Positions 52,537 to 61,662 of a stretch of DNA of 64,000 nt are shown here, one piece after another. The stretch comes from JBALVT01 sp965262875. Lineage in GTDB: Bacteria; Pseudomonadota; Gammaproteobacteria; Pseudomonadales; Halieaceae. The notes under the pieces are model-generated. The model saw only the letters and a list, made by a program, of their open reading frames with translations, was not told the DNA's origin and ran no database searches. Made by a program: the position numbers and the translations under genes. The stretch is from the NCBI GenBank assembly GCA_965262875.1, contig OZ253569.1, positions 3,844,001-3,908,000 of the forward strand. The letters run 5' to 3'. Position 1 is the first letter of the stretch. Each line of letters begins with the position of its first letter.

Positions 52537-53265
52537 TCACTGGGAAACTACGGGGAATGCACGCCTAGCGTGCTCGTACAATTCGACATCCAAGCTCAGG
52601 CGCTCCCTCAATCTGGCCAGTACAGCAGAGTCCAGGTCTTCCTCATCTACAGGATCACGAGTCCGAAATTCGTGCGGTACCTTTGCCGGGTTTTCAAGAC
52701 CAACATCATCGATAATCTGCTTGAAGCAGGTATCGAAGGACTCTGTAAAACCAACGTAAGACAATCGCGCCAGATTCTCTTTGGCTTTTTCTAGAACGGC
52801 ATCATCGCAATTAAACCTTCCTTCTTGGCGATCACAAATTCGGTACATTGACGCAAGTTGCCATGTCTGTTGGTTGTCTACCACTTCAACCACCGCGTCC
52901 AGCATGGACACCAAAAAACCGTTGATACCCAAATCTCCGGCAGCTCGAGCAACGGCAAAACGGTTTTGCATATCTTTGTGCATGCAGAATTTATAAAATG
53001 AAAGCACTCGCGCAACCGGATCTCGCAAAAATGTAAACGAATAGGCATCCGAGAGATAGTCATTGATATAGTCAAATCCGAAGTGCCCGGAAACAAACTT
53101 GTTTCTAGCTACCAAGTCAGCGCGCAGTGGCGGATTGTCATTCACTGAAATGAAATCCCCATGAGACAAAACAGCGTCTTGTGGTAATCGCTGTCGAAAA
53201 TACTCTACCAACGAAGTTCCGCCGGTTTTGGCAATATGCAGAAAAATCACTTTCTCAAAGTTCAT
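52537..53265 (-). CDS. Sulfotransferase family protein
   Basis: 242 residues. The PAPS 5'-phosphosulfate-binding loop is at residues 7-19 (IFLHIAKTGGTSL), and the 3'-phosphate site is in YSFTFLRDPVARVLSFYKF (about 74-92). Resembles carbohydrate sulfotransferases (Sulfotransfer_2). The IS4-like element sits directly at its ATG, with the start codon inside the target duplication, so it has lost its native upstream region. The glycosyltransferase fragment beyond the IS suggests it came from a polysaccharide locus. Confidence 0.85.
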   Translation of the reverse strand: MNFEKVIFLHIAKTGGTSLVEYFRQRLPQDAVLSHGDFISVNDNPPLRADLVARNKFVSGHFGFDYINDYLSDAYSFTFLRDPVARVLSFYKFCMHKDMQNRFAVARAAGDLGINGFLVSMLDAVVEVVDNQQTWQLASMYRICDRQEGRFNCDDAVLEKAKENLARLSYVGFTESFDTCFKQIIDDVGLENPAKVPHEFRTRDPVDEEDLDSAVLARLRERLSLDVELYEHARRAFPVVSQ

Positions 53266-53268
53266 TAA

Positions 53269-54828
53269 CTAGAGTTTAGAGTCTGGGGAGGAAGATTATC
53301 GCGCAAAGTGTGCGAAAAAACTTGACATAAAGCGGCAAAAAGTTTGCCGCGCCCTATACAGCTTTGCTTTTTAAAAGGTGTATAGGGCGCGGCCTTCAGA
53401 AAGAAATGAATCGATTTCTTCTGGAGGCCGCTATGAACGCAACAGGATGTGCTCGCATCCCCCGCGAACTGTGCTATTGGATAACATTTTTAAGCAAAGC
53501 GCTACCCCCAAGATCCGTAGGCACATTCATTGAACTATTGATCGGCGCTATGTTAACGCCCGCTGGCTTTGTCACCGAAACCTATTTGTTTCTAGACATG
53601 CAAAGGCACTGGACGACGTATTACAAATGGCTTGAAGCCGGAAAGTGGTCCTGGTTGAAGCTGGCAAGACAGTTCGTCTGTCTGGTTCTTAGTGCCAAGA
53701 ATGATCCCGTTCTATATTTAGCGATTGACGATACGGTGAGTCTACGAGCCTCGAAAAAAGCACCGGGCAGCCAGATACATCATCAGCACGGAAATAAGCC
53801 GAATTTAGCCGCCTATGTTCGTGGTCAATGCTGGGTTAGTTTAGCGGCTGTTTTCAGGCGCACACCGCTGGAGACGACGGCGATACCTCTATTGTTCCGA
53901 CTGATACCCAGTGCAGGGAATACGGGCAAGCTGGTCGCAGCGACAGTGATCATGCGTGCTGTTTACCGCTTGTTTGAAGATAAAACGGTGAGGGTATTGG
54001 TCGATTGCTGGTATATGCGCAAACGATTTATCAACGCGATGACAGCGTACGGTTTTACCGTGATTGGCCAGGCGAGAATCGATACGCGGCTTTACGACGA
54101 ACCCCCCGAACGAAAACCGGGGCAACGCGGGCGGCCACGCAAGTATGGCGAAAAACACACACCCAAGCGAATTGCCCACTTTAAAAAGACGGAAGCACTA
54201 CTGCGGCTGTACGGAAAAGAACAAAAGGTGAGATACCGTAGTCGGCTCGCCAAGGCAAGGTTCCTTGACGGTCAGTTAGTCAGAGCCGTTTGGTGCGAGC
54301 TAGACAGGGGTAAAGGTCAGTGGACCAAGACTCGATTATTTCTTTCAACCGATACGACTCTAACGAGCGAACAAGTGATTGAAGATTACGGACTGCGTTG
54401 GTCGATTGAGTCGATGTACTACCAGTTGAAACAATTGTGGGGGCTCAAAGAAGCCTGGCAGCAACGGCGCCAAACGCTGCATCGCTGGGTTCACTTGACG
54501 ACTGTAGGTTACGGACTGCTTCATTTGTTGACGCTGGTATTGGGTGATAAAGCGGGCCCACTGGTGACGGATGCACCATGGCGCAAGCCGGATATTATTA
54601 CAGCGGGAAGAATCAGGCTGGGTCTGACAAAACATTTTCGCCATGTTAACGTTCGAAGCTGGTGGAACGAAAGATGCAAAAAATTCCAAGCCCCTGGTGC
54701 GGTAGATTATATACAAGATGGGTAACATTGCGTTGCAGCTTGTATTACACGCAGGTTTTGAGAGAACATTAAGGAAAAGGAGTCGGGATTGAAGCTTCCG
54801 ACAACAGCTCTTTCGCTCTAAACTCTAG
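53269..54828 (+). mobile_element. IS4/IS701-like insertion sequence
   Basis: 1560 bp with 13-bp perfect inverted ends CTAGAGTTTAGAG / CTCTAAACTCTAG. A perfect 8-bp target duplication TTCATTAA flanks it (53261-53268 and 54829-54836). It contains one transposase gene. The insertion lies between the divergent sulfotransferase and glycosyltransferase genes. Confidence 0.93.
53433..54725 (+). CDS. DDE transposase (IS4/IS701-like)
   Basis: 430 residues from ATG 53433, which has a strong GGAGG site at 53423-53427; in-frame starts at 53406 and 53364 are weaker. Core blocks are VLYLAIDDTVSLRASKKAPG (first Asp), VRVLVDCWYMRKRFINAMT (second Asp) and YGLRWSIESMYYQLKQLWG (Glu). Intact. Confidence 0.9.
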   Translation: MNATGCARIPRELCYWITFLSKALPPRSVGTFIELLIGAMLTPAGFVTETYLFLDMQRHWTTYYKWLEAGKWSWLKLARQFVCLVLSAKNDPVLYLAIDDTVSLRASKKAPGSQIHHQHGNKPNLAAYVRGQCWVSLAAVFRRTPLETTAIPLLFRLIPSAGNTGKLVAATVIMRAVYRLFEDKTVRVLVDCWYMRKRFINAMTAYGFTVIGQARIDTRLYDEPPERKPGQRGRPRKYGEKHTPKRIAHFKKTEALLRLYGKEQKVRYRSRLAKARFLDGQLVRAVWCELDRGKGQWTKTRLFLSTDTTLTSEQVIEDYGLRWSIESMYYQLKQLWGLKEAWQQRRQTLHRWVHLTTVGYGLLHLLTLVLGDKAGPLVTDAPWRKPDIITAGRIRLGLTKHFRHVNVRSWWNERCKKFQAPGAVDYIQDG

Positions 54829-54943
54829 TTCATTAAATATCCTTAAAAATAGCCGGAATCATCCGCCACAGATCTGAAACAGGGTTATGGTATTTTTGGT
54901 ATACTCTTAAATTCGTCGTAAACAAAAGATAGGGTCTAACCAG

Positions 54944-55190
54944 GTGAGTCATACCCCAAAGCTATCAATCATCGTTGTATGCTATCGCATGCAAGAGCAA
55001 ATTCGAAATACTATCAAGTCGCTCTCTCCAGATTACCAACGAGGCGTCAATAGCCGGGACTATGAAGTACTGTTGTTGGAAAATAGTTCTGATCAACCTA
55101 TGGAGCAGGCTGACATCGCTTCTTTGCCAGACAACTTCCGGCACATTCTACGGATAGAGTCTTCAGTAAGTCCTGCGGCCGCAATTAATG
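54944..55190 (+). pseudogene. N-terminal fragment of a family 2 glycosyltransferase
   Basis: GTG at 54944. The first residues (PKLSIIVVCYRMQEQI, then YEVLLLENSSDQ) form the nucleotide-binding start of a GT2 fold. After about 82 codons ISL3 copy 2 begins (55191), so the gene is truncated; the remainder was not found elsewhere in the window. Confidence 0.75.
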
Positions 55191-56510
55191 GGTTCTTCCG
55201 AGTTTCCTATGGGTAAAAGCCAAACAATGGTCAAGAATGTGGTACAAGAGTCTTTTTTTATGGAGATATTCAAATGAAAGATACCGCGTTGTTTACTCAA
55301 CTTTTGGGGCTTAGCGACCCATGGAAAATCACGGCTATTACTCCGGATCTGACCGACAAATCAATTACCCTCCAGATAGATTGGCCAAAGGGAACGAAAG
55401 GCGCGTGTAGTGTCTGCCATGCCCTTTGTTCGGTTTACGACCATCGTGAGCAACGCACATGGCGACACCTTGATACGATGCAGTTCAAGACGCAGTTAGT
55501 TGCTCAGGTTCCGCGTATTCATTGTAAAGCGCATGGAATCAAAAGCCTGAAAGTACCGTGGGCAGATACGCAGGCACGCTTTACGCATTTATTTGAGCGT
55601 TTCGCTATTGATGTACTGTCGGCTGCCAGCAACAAGACACAGGCCGCAAAACTACTTGGTCTGTCGTGGGATGAGGTGCATCATATTCAATCCCGAGCAG
55701 TGAAAAGAGGGATGGACAGACGCTCTGTTGAGGAAGTGAAACACCTTGGCATCGATGAAAAAAGTTTTCGCAAGGGGCAATCCTATGCCAGCCTGCTGTA
55801 CGATTTGAATGCGTCCAGAGTGCTTGAGGTCGTGGCAGATAGAACGACGGAATCGGCAACCGCATTGCTGTCCACGCTTCCAGAACAGCAGCGTAATGAA
55901 GTAGCTGCTGTTGCCGTGGATATGTGGGTTCCATTTATGACGGCAGTTGAGGCGACTTTACCGAACGCCGCCATTGTTCACGACAAGTTTCATATCGTCA
56001 GTTATCTTACAAAAATGGTTGACCAAGTCAGGCGCAAAGAAAATAAAACATTAAGAGCCGCCGGTATCAATGACCTGGTCGGGTCTCGCTATACCTGGTT
56101 ACGCAATCCCGACAACTGGAGTGAAAAAGATGAAGCCACTTTTTATGGCCTTCAATCAAAGGGGTTGAAGGTTGCCCGAGCCTGGGCAATCAAAGAGACG
56201 CTGCTTGACCTGTGGACTTACAGCTACGATAAACCAGCCCGGGCGTTCTTTAAGAAATGGTACTGGTGGGCGACACATTCACGTCTAAAGCCGGTCATAT
56301 CAGTCGCCAAGATGCTAAAGAAACATCTCGACAACATAATGACTTACTTGAAACATCGCATCACCAATGCGACCGCAGAAGGATTTAATTCAAAGATTCA
56401 GACAATAAAATCGGCTGCCCGAGGATTTAGAAACTTCGAAAACTATCGAGTTTCAATTCTGTTCCACTGTGGAAAACTCAACCTCTACCCACAGGATTCC
56501 CAGTAGAACC
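55191..56510 (+). mobile_element. ISL3-family element, copy 2 (intact)
   Basis: 1320 bp, same ends as copy 1 (GGTTCT...AGAACC). The left flank is the glycosyltransferase fragment; the right flank (TAAAATTG, 56511-56518) pairs with the inner flank of copy 1 as a perfect 8-bp target duplication. Together with copy 1 it defines the inverted segment 44055-55190. Confidence 0.94.
55274..56506 (+). CDS. ISL3-family transposase
   Basis: 410 residues. The N-terminal zinc-binding region has C-x2-C (CSVCHALCSVYDHREQRTWR, about 42-61) and a later Cys/His pair (PRIHCKAHG). The DDE core includes VKHLGIDEKSF, AVDMWVPFMTAVEATLPNA and the C-terminal ATAEGFNSKIQTIKS. Intact, unlike copy 1. Confidence 0.93.
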   Translation: MKDTALFTQLLGLSDPWKITAITPDLTDKSITLQIDWPKGTKGACSVCHALCSVYDHREQRTWRHLDTMQFKTQLVAQVPRIHCKAHGIKSLKVPWADTQARFTHLFERFAIDVLSAASNKTQAAKLLGLSWDEVHHIQSRAVKRGMDRRSVEEVKHLGIDEKSFRKGQSYASLLYDLNASRVLEVVADRTTESATALLSTLPEQQRNEVAAVAVDMWVPFMTAVEATLPNAAIVHDKFHIVSYLTKMVDQVRRKENKTLRAAGINDLVGSRYTWLRNPDNWSEKDEATFYGLQSKGLKVARAWAIKETLLDLWTYSYDKPARAFFKKWYWWATHSRLKPVISVAKMLKKHLDNIMTYLKHRITNATAEGFNSKIQTIKSAARGFRNFENYRVSILFHCGKLNLYPQDSQ

Positions 56511-56842
56511 TAAAATTGTTGTAAAGAATTCTCACCGTAGTGCCAGTCGAACACAAACAGGCCATTTTTTGCTGGTATACCGTAGCGCCCGTCGGAAACC
56601 CTGGCACCCAAAAAGTGAAACCATTCGTGGATCAAGGTCGTGCTGGTGATCCCGGTTACGATTGCTGCAAGCACGGCGAGGAAAGCAGCAAACTGTAGTT
56701 CTGTTACTGCACTCCAGCTGTCTGCCGCTGCGAACACGGCGAGCGCTCCCAACCAAATCACAAAGTGAAATGCACCGTGCTTGGCAAGGCGCATAGAACG
56801 CGTCACTGCAGGCATAGCCTGCTCTGATTTAGCTTCGGGCAT
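56511..56842 (-). pseudogene. 5' half of HExxH membrane-protein gene (3' half at 44055-44336)
   Basis: 110 residues ending at the ISL3 edge. Two hydrophobic stretches (FVIWLGALAVFAAADSW, LAVLAAIVTGITSTTLI) precede HEWFHFLGAR, an HExxH zinc-type motif like those of M50 site-2 proteases, then FVFDWHYGENSLQ. Rejoined with the other half it gives 201 residues. The family is not firmly recognised, but the HExxH plus helices suggest a membrane metalloprotease or a relative. Confidence 0.82.
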
Positions 56843-56845
56843 TTA

Positions 56846-57655
56846 GTTCTTCCTTATATTACTGCCGCAGATCTAGCACCACGTTATCGGGCTGCTATCA
56901 CTTATGTCGAATATTTCCATGTACACCAAGCTACGTATTGTATTCCCAAGTTCCACAAGGCCGCTCTGGCCAGCTACTTCTCGGGCATCGGACGCACGAA
57001 GGTGGTAATGATAAGTGACGTACTCGGCGTGCTGCTTAACATTCCGCTGACCTGGATGTTGTTGTTCGGCAAGGGAGGATTCCCAGAGCTTGGGATAGCC
57101 GGAGCCGCTCTTGCTACAGTGGTGGCACCGGTATTTTCGGTTGGGCTTTTTCTGTATTTCTATTTTTCCCGATCCCATCGAAATCAGTTCAATGTCATGG
57201 CATCGTTTCATATCGATAAAGCGATACTGCGCCGATATTTACGTCTCGGCACTCCATCGGGTCTCGAGAGTTTTATGAATACAGCGACCTTTAATTTGTT
57301 TTTACTAATGTTTCAGTCCTACGGAATTGTGCAGGGCGCCTCGATGGCCATCGTTTTTAATTGGGACATGCTTTCTTTTGTGCCGATGATTGGTCTCAAT
57401 ATCGGTGTGATGAGCCTCATCGGTCGCTTCGTGGGTGCGGGTGATACGCGCTGGCTGATGACCACTTCAATATCTATTCACATGCTGATGTTGGTCGCGC
57501 AGTATTTTATCATTATGGTTTACGACTTCGGCCCTCTTGTTTCGTGGTGGTGCTTTGTCGCCATGCTTATTTCTCTGGCGATCATTTACTTACGGCGACT
57601 TATGGGTGGGGTGTGGCGTCGTCCCGAGCGCCTGGCCCGTGTTATGGCCGAGTAG
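56846..57655 (+). pseudogene. 5'-truncated MATE-family transporter
   Basis: From about 56950 the frame reads KFHKAALASYFSGIGRTKVV, a MATE motif, and continues through about six helices (LLFGKGGFPELGIAGAALAT, LRLGTPSGLESF, NIGVMSLIGRFVGAGDTRW) to a stop at 57655. Full MATE proteins have about 450 residues and 12 helices; the first half is missing. The frame stays open up to 56846 without a good start. An internal ATG at 57002 would give 217 residues of doubtful function. Confidence 0.75.
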
Positions 57656-57678
57656 AGGGGCGATCCCAGTTTGCTTCG

Positions 57679-58557
57679 CTAGAAGGTGAGCAGGCGGCGA
57701 AGTAGACCGTCCTCACCTTTATGCTGTTCTCTCAATAGAAGGAGCTCGCTCAATTGCTCCTCAATTTCATCGGCAACCTGATTGCGTACAATGCGCAGAT
57801 TGCGTTTTGAGAGTTTTTTCCCCTCAAAGTGTGATAAGTCCACGGGTTCGCCGAAGCCGATAAAGCAGCGCTGTGGTTTGGGAAGCAAGCTGCCCATCAA
57901 TCCTGTCGGTATGGGCGGCATCATATCGCGGCGAGTATCTTCTGTGAGTAAGCTAAATTGAGTGAGCACCCGGCCCAGCCGTGACTCTGGAATTTCATGG
58001 CCTTCCATGTAGTGTCCATAAAATTCATCGGGCCCTACCATACCAAATGGCATAATGGTGTAGCCGTGCATGGCGGCCAGCTTCACAAAGCCATAGCGCT
58101 CTTTCCACTGCAGTGAGTAGAGGTCGCTGACTGGTTTGACTGCCTCGTGAGCACCGCCAGGAAAGACCACCAGATCGCTGCCGTTTTCCATTAATGCGCT
58201 GCAAACTTCGGGATGCCCCATAACGGCACCATTTTTCATAATAAAGTTCGCAACTGATGGATTGGCAAAAAGAAACTTGTCTCCGAGCCCTCTAATAAAT
58301 CGGCCAAAATCACGCAGCATCACCGGACCCAATACCATTCCATCGAGTGCAAACAGCGAATGATTGCCGACAAAAAGACAGGGCTGACTGGGGATTTTCT
58401 CCCCGCCTACCACCATGGGGTTAAACATACGGCGCACCAACTTGTAATTCAGATCAAAGTTGCGTCCGCTGGGAGCTTGGGTCTTCAGAGCCCTTTCGAT
58501 GTGATCCGCCAGGGCCTGTTCGTCCAGTGGTTCGTTGCCTTTGTCGAATGCTGCCAT
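57679..58557 (-). CDS. Lysophospholipid/DAGAT-like acyltransferase
   Basis: 292 residues from ATG 58557; the longer frame to 58704 lacks support and overlaps the divergent SDR gene. The acyltransferase H-x4-D site is NHSLFALDG (about 80-88), and VVFPGGAHEAVKP (about 145-157) matches the second acyl-glycerol acyltransferase motif, here closer to the DAGAT style. Acts at the membrane on lipid substrates; the exact acceptor is unknown. Confidence 0.85.
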   Translation of the reverse strand: MAAFDKGNEPLDEQALADHIERALKTQAPSGRNFDLNYKLVRRMFNPMVVGGEKIPSQPCLFVGNHSLFALDGMVLGPVMLRDFGRFIRGLGDKFLFANPSVANFIMKNGAVMGHPEVCSALMENGSDLVVFPGGAHEAVKPVSDLYSLQWKERYGFVKLAAMHGYTIMPFGMVGPDEFYGHYMEGHEIPESRLGRVLTQFSLLTEDTRRDMMPPIPTGLMGSLLPKPQRCFIGFGEPVDLSHFEGKKLSKRNLRIVRNQVADEIEEQLSELLLLREQHKGEDGLLRRLLTF

Positions 58558-58683
58558 GGTCGCGATACACTTAAATTGGGGACGGGCATTGTACCTTTTC
58601 GAGGGGCAACTGTCATAAGCTTCCGTTTGCAGGTTGCCGCCGCTGGGGCTAGAATCTAGCGCCCGCTTCGAATAGGACAGACT

Positions 58684-59541
58684 GTGGACATCACAGGCAA
58701 GCACATTGCAATATCTGGGCCCACGGCTGGAATCGGTCGCAGTGCGGCCCTGGAGTTATCCAGGCGCGGTGCACAATTGACGCTGTTGTGTCGCAATGCC
58801 GAGAAGGCACAGGCACTTGCGCAAGAGTTGGAAAGTGCAGGTGGCTTGGCTCCTAATATGGTCATGATGGATATGGCATCGCTGGCCAGTGTCAGGCGTG
58901 CCGCTCAGGAGATATTAGACACGGGAGCGCCCCTGGACATACTGCTGAACAATGCCGGGATCGTTAACACAAGCCGCTGCGAAACGCAGGACGGTTTTGA
59001 AGAGACATTGGCGGTGAATCATTTTGCGCCGTTCCTGCTCACAGGACTGCTGCTGCCGGCATTGCGAATGGCTCCGTCAGCCCGGATTGTGACGGTGGCA
59101 TCGGATGCGCACAACTTTGTAAAGGGTATGGGCTTTGAAGATATGCAAGCCCAGGAGAGTTACAAAACCTTCCGCGAATACGGGCGATCCAAGCTGGCCA
59201 ATATGCTATTTACCCGCGTCCTGGCCGAACGATTGAAGGGGGAGGGCATTACGGTTAACTGCCTGCATCCTGGTGCTGTTGCGACGTCCTTGGCCAGTCA
59301 GAATAAAGGTGTCATGGCCAGAATTTTACCGATATTGCTGAAGCCGTTTTTTCGATCTCCGGACAAAGGGGCTGAAACCTCTATTTATTTGTGTTGTTCT
59401 GAGGAAGTGGGAGATATCAGCGGTAAGTATTTTTCGAACTCCAAGTTGACTACACCCAAACCCTGGGCTACAGATGATAGCGCCGCTGAAAAACTGTGGT
59501 CCTTTACCGAAGAATGTATCGGTTACGAATTTTCGGTATAG
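58684..59541 (+). CDS. Short-chain dehydrogenase/reductase
   Basis: 285 residues from GTG 58684. The Rossmann motif is ISGPTAGIGRSAA (TGxxxGIG with Ser for Thr). NNAG appears in DILLNNAGIVN, the catalytic Ser in VTVASDAHN, and YGRSK supplies Tyr and Lys. The pattern resembles retinol dehydrogenase-like SDRs. Divergent from the acyltransferase gene and 74 bp before the MDR gene, with which it may form an operon. Confidence 0.88.
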   Translation: MDITGKHIAISGPTAGIGRSAALELSRRGAQLTLLCRNAEKAQALAQELESAGGLAPNMVMMDMASLASVRRAAQEILDTGAPLDILLNNAGIVNTSRCETQDGFEETLAVNHFAPFLLTGLLLPALRMAPSARIVTVASDAHNFVKGMGFEDMQAQESYKTFREYGRSKLANMLFTRVLAERLKGEGITVNCLHPGAVATSLASQNKGVMARILPILLKPFFRSPDKGAETSIYLCCSEEVGDISGKYFSNSKLTTPKPWATDDSAAEKLWSFTEECIGYEFSV

Positions 59542-59615
59542 TCTCGCCCCCAAGATTCCACAAACCAGATCTCGTTAATCAGCAATCGAATCGACTTCGA
59601 ACTAAAGGAAATATT

Positions 59616-60743
59616 ATGGCTACCTCCGGCTTGCAGCTACGCTCTTTGATAAAAGAAGATAATACTCTCGAAATTTCCCTGGTGGAGGTCGACGTACCTG
59701 AGCCCGGTCCCGATGAGATTGTGGTTCGCATTGAAGCGACTCCACTCAACCCGTCCGATCTGGCCTTGCTGGTTGGCCCCGCAGACATGTCAACGGCCCG
59801 CGCGGGTGGAACAGCTGACCGACCCGTCATCACTGCTGATATTCCCGAGAAGTTAATGAAAATGGTCTCAGCCAGGGTGGGCGAGTCCCTGGCAGTGGGT
59901 AATGAAGGATCGGGAGTGGTTGTCGCAGCCGGGTCTTCAGATGCTGCACAGGCGCTGATGGGAAAAATGGTAGGCGTTGTGGGCGGCGAGATGTACTCGC
60001 AGTATCGCTGTGTGAGTATTTATCAGGCACTGGAACTGGTTGAGGGAACCACAGCGGCGCAGGGTGCTTCCTGCTTTGTGAACCCGCTCACCGCTCTTGC
60101 GATGGTCGAAACAATGCGAGCCGAGGGGCACACCGCTCTGGTTCATACCGCTGCCGCTTCAAACCTGGGCCAGATGCTGAATCGCATCTGCCTGAACGAA
60201 GGCGTGGATTTGGTCAACATTGTGCGCAAGCCTGAACAAGAGGACATTCTGCGTGCTCTGGGCGCAAAAATTATTGTCAATTCCAGCAAAGACAGCTTTT
60301 ACTCCGATCTAACCGAGGCTCTGGTTCAATCCGGAGCCACAATTGCCTTTGATGCCACTGGCGGGGGCAAGCTCGGCAGCGACATTCTCAGTTGTATGGA
60401 AGCTGCCGCAGCGCGCGCGATGGGCGAGTACAATCGCTATGGCTCCGATGTCTATAAGCAGCTCTACATTTACGGTGGGCTCGATCGCAGCCCCACCGTA
60501 CTGAACCGAAACTTCGGTTTTTCCTGGGGGGTTGGTGGCTTCTTGCTCACGCCGTTCCTGGCAAAGGTCGGTATGCAAAAAGGCATGGAAATGCGCGCAA
60601 AGGTAGCGGCGGAAATTACCACAACCTTTGCTAGCCACTACACCAGTGAAGTCTCTCTCGCAGGTGCGTTGTCTCTGGAGGCGATGGCGGTGTACACCAA
60701 GCAGGCGACAGGTGAGAAGTTTTTGATCTTGCCTCAAGGCTAG
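59616..60743 (+). CDS. Zinc-type (MDR) alcohol dehydrogenase-like oxidoreductase
   Basis: 375 residues from ATG 59616, preceded by AAAGGAA. The N-terminal GroES-like domain includes PGPDEIVVRIEATPLNPSD (about 29-47). The nucleotide-binding part has ALVHTAAASNLGQML (about 170-184) and IAFDATGGGKLG. The usual zinc-ligand pattern GHE is not seen, so it may be a quinone-oxidoreductase-type, zinc-free member. Substrate unknown. Confidence 0.85.
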   Translation: MATSGLQLRSLIKEDNTLEISLVEVDVPEPGPDEIVVRIEATPLNPSDLALLVGPADMSTARAGGTADRPVITADIPEKLMKMVSARVGESLAVGNEGSGVVVAAGSSDAAQALMGKMVGVVGGEMYSQYRCVSIYQALELVEGTTAAQGASCFVNPLTALAMVETMRAEGHTALVHTAAASNLGQMLNRICLNEGVDLVNIVRKPEQEDILRALGAKIIVNSSKDSFYSDLTEALVQSGATIAFDATGGGKLGSDILSCMEAAAARAMGEYNRYGSDVYKQLYIYGGLDRSPTVLNRNFGFSWGVGGFLLTPFLAKVGMQKGMEMRAKVAAEITTTFASHYTSEVSLAGALSLEAMAVYTKQATGEKFLILPQG

Positions 60744-61197
60744 GTTCATATAGCTAGAATGTAACGAGGGGCGTAAATCTGGATAATTTCTTGTTTTCCA
60801 GAGCGCCCCAAATCCCCTCAAATACCACATACAATGCTAAGGATAAGCATGTACGCGCTAAGCCGTTTTTTCTTTTTGATTTTGAATTTTTCGATCGTCG
60901 TCCAGGCCCTGTAGACGCCACTCCAAAACCGCAGCTATTTGCCGAATTTTGAAATAGACGGATCTCGGCGTATTAGAATCGGCGCGGTAGAACTGCGGCC
61001 CAGTCACACTCAAGAGCGACCAATAAGCAGGCACGATTCAAGCGTAGGGACTATAAGAATAAGTGTCGCTGAGAACGGTATGACGCCACCACAGATTTGA
61101 CGGTCAACGCTGGCGCCATACCCAAAAAAACCGTGCAGGTGCACGACCCGTTAAGTGTTGCACATAATGGGAATAAATCCAGCCCTCATCGACCTTT

Positions 61198-61623
61198 GTG
61201 TCGATGCCATCATCCAGCCGTCTCTACCACTGTTGTCGCTGCTACGCCCAGGTCATCGTCTGTACCCACTGTGATCGCGGCCAGCGGTATTGCACCGATG
61301 GTTGCAGCCAGGAAGCCAGAAAGGAATCCATTAAACGAGCCAGAGCGAAGTACCAGGCCACTCGCCCGGGTCGCATGAATAATGCCGCTCGCCAACAGCG
61401 TTATCGAGAACGGCAACAACAAAAAGTAACGCATCACCGTTCTCTGGCAATAATACTCCGTGATCTACTGCAAACCGTGCCTGATGAGATCAAAAGGGCC
61501 GATATGCCGGGTAAAACTGACGCCACCGTGCGCTGCCATCACTGTGGCGCGGTCTGCGGTCCCTTTTTGCGCAGTGATTTTCTGCAGAGCAGTCAGTTCA
61601 GGCGCAGATTCCGGCGACATTAG
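61198..61623 (+). CDS. IS21 accessory protein with zinc-binding clusters (copy 2)
   Basis: Same as the copy 1 gene at 49327-49752 apart from Gly to Arg in YQATRPGR. The reading frame is intact, although the transposition genes behind it are broken. Confidence 0.68.
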   Translation: MSMPSSSRLYHCCRCYAQVIVCTHCDRGQRYCTDGCSQEARKESIKRARAKYQATRPGRMNNAARQQRYRERQQQKVTHHRSLAIILRDLLQTVPDEIKRADMPGKTDATVRCHHCGAVCGPFLRSDFLQSSQFRRRFRRH

Positions 61624-61662
61624 TGCAGCGGCTGGACAGGAGTCATCAATCGGAGGGCAGTC

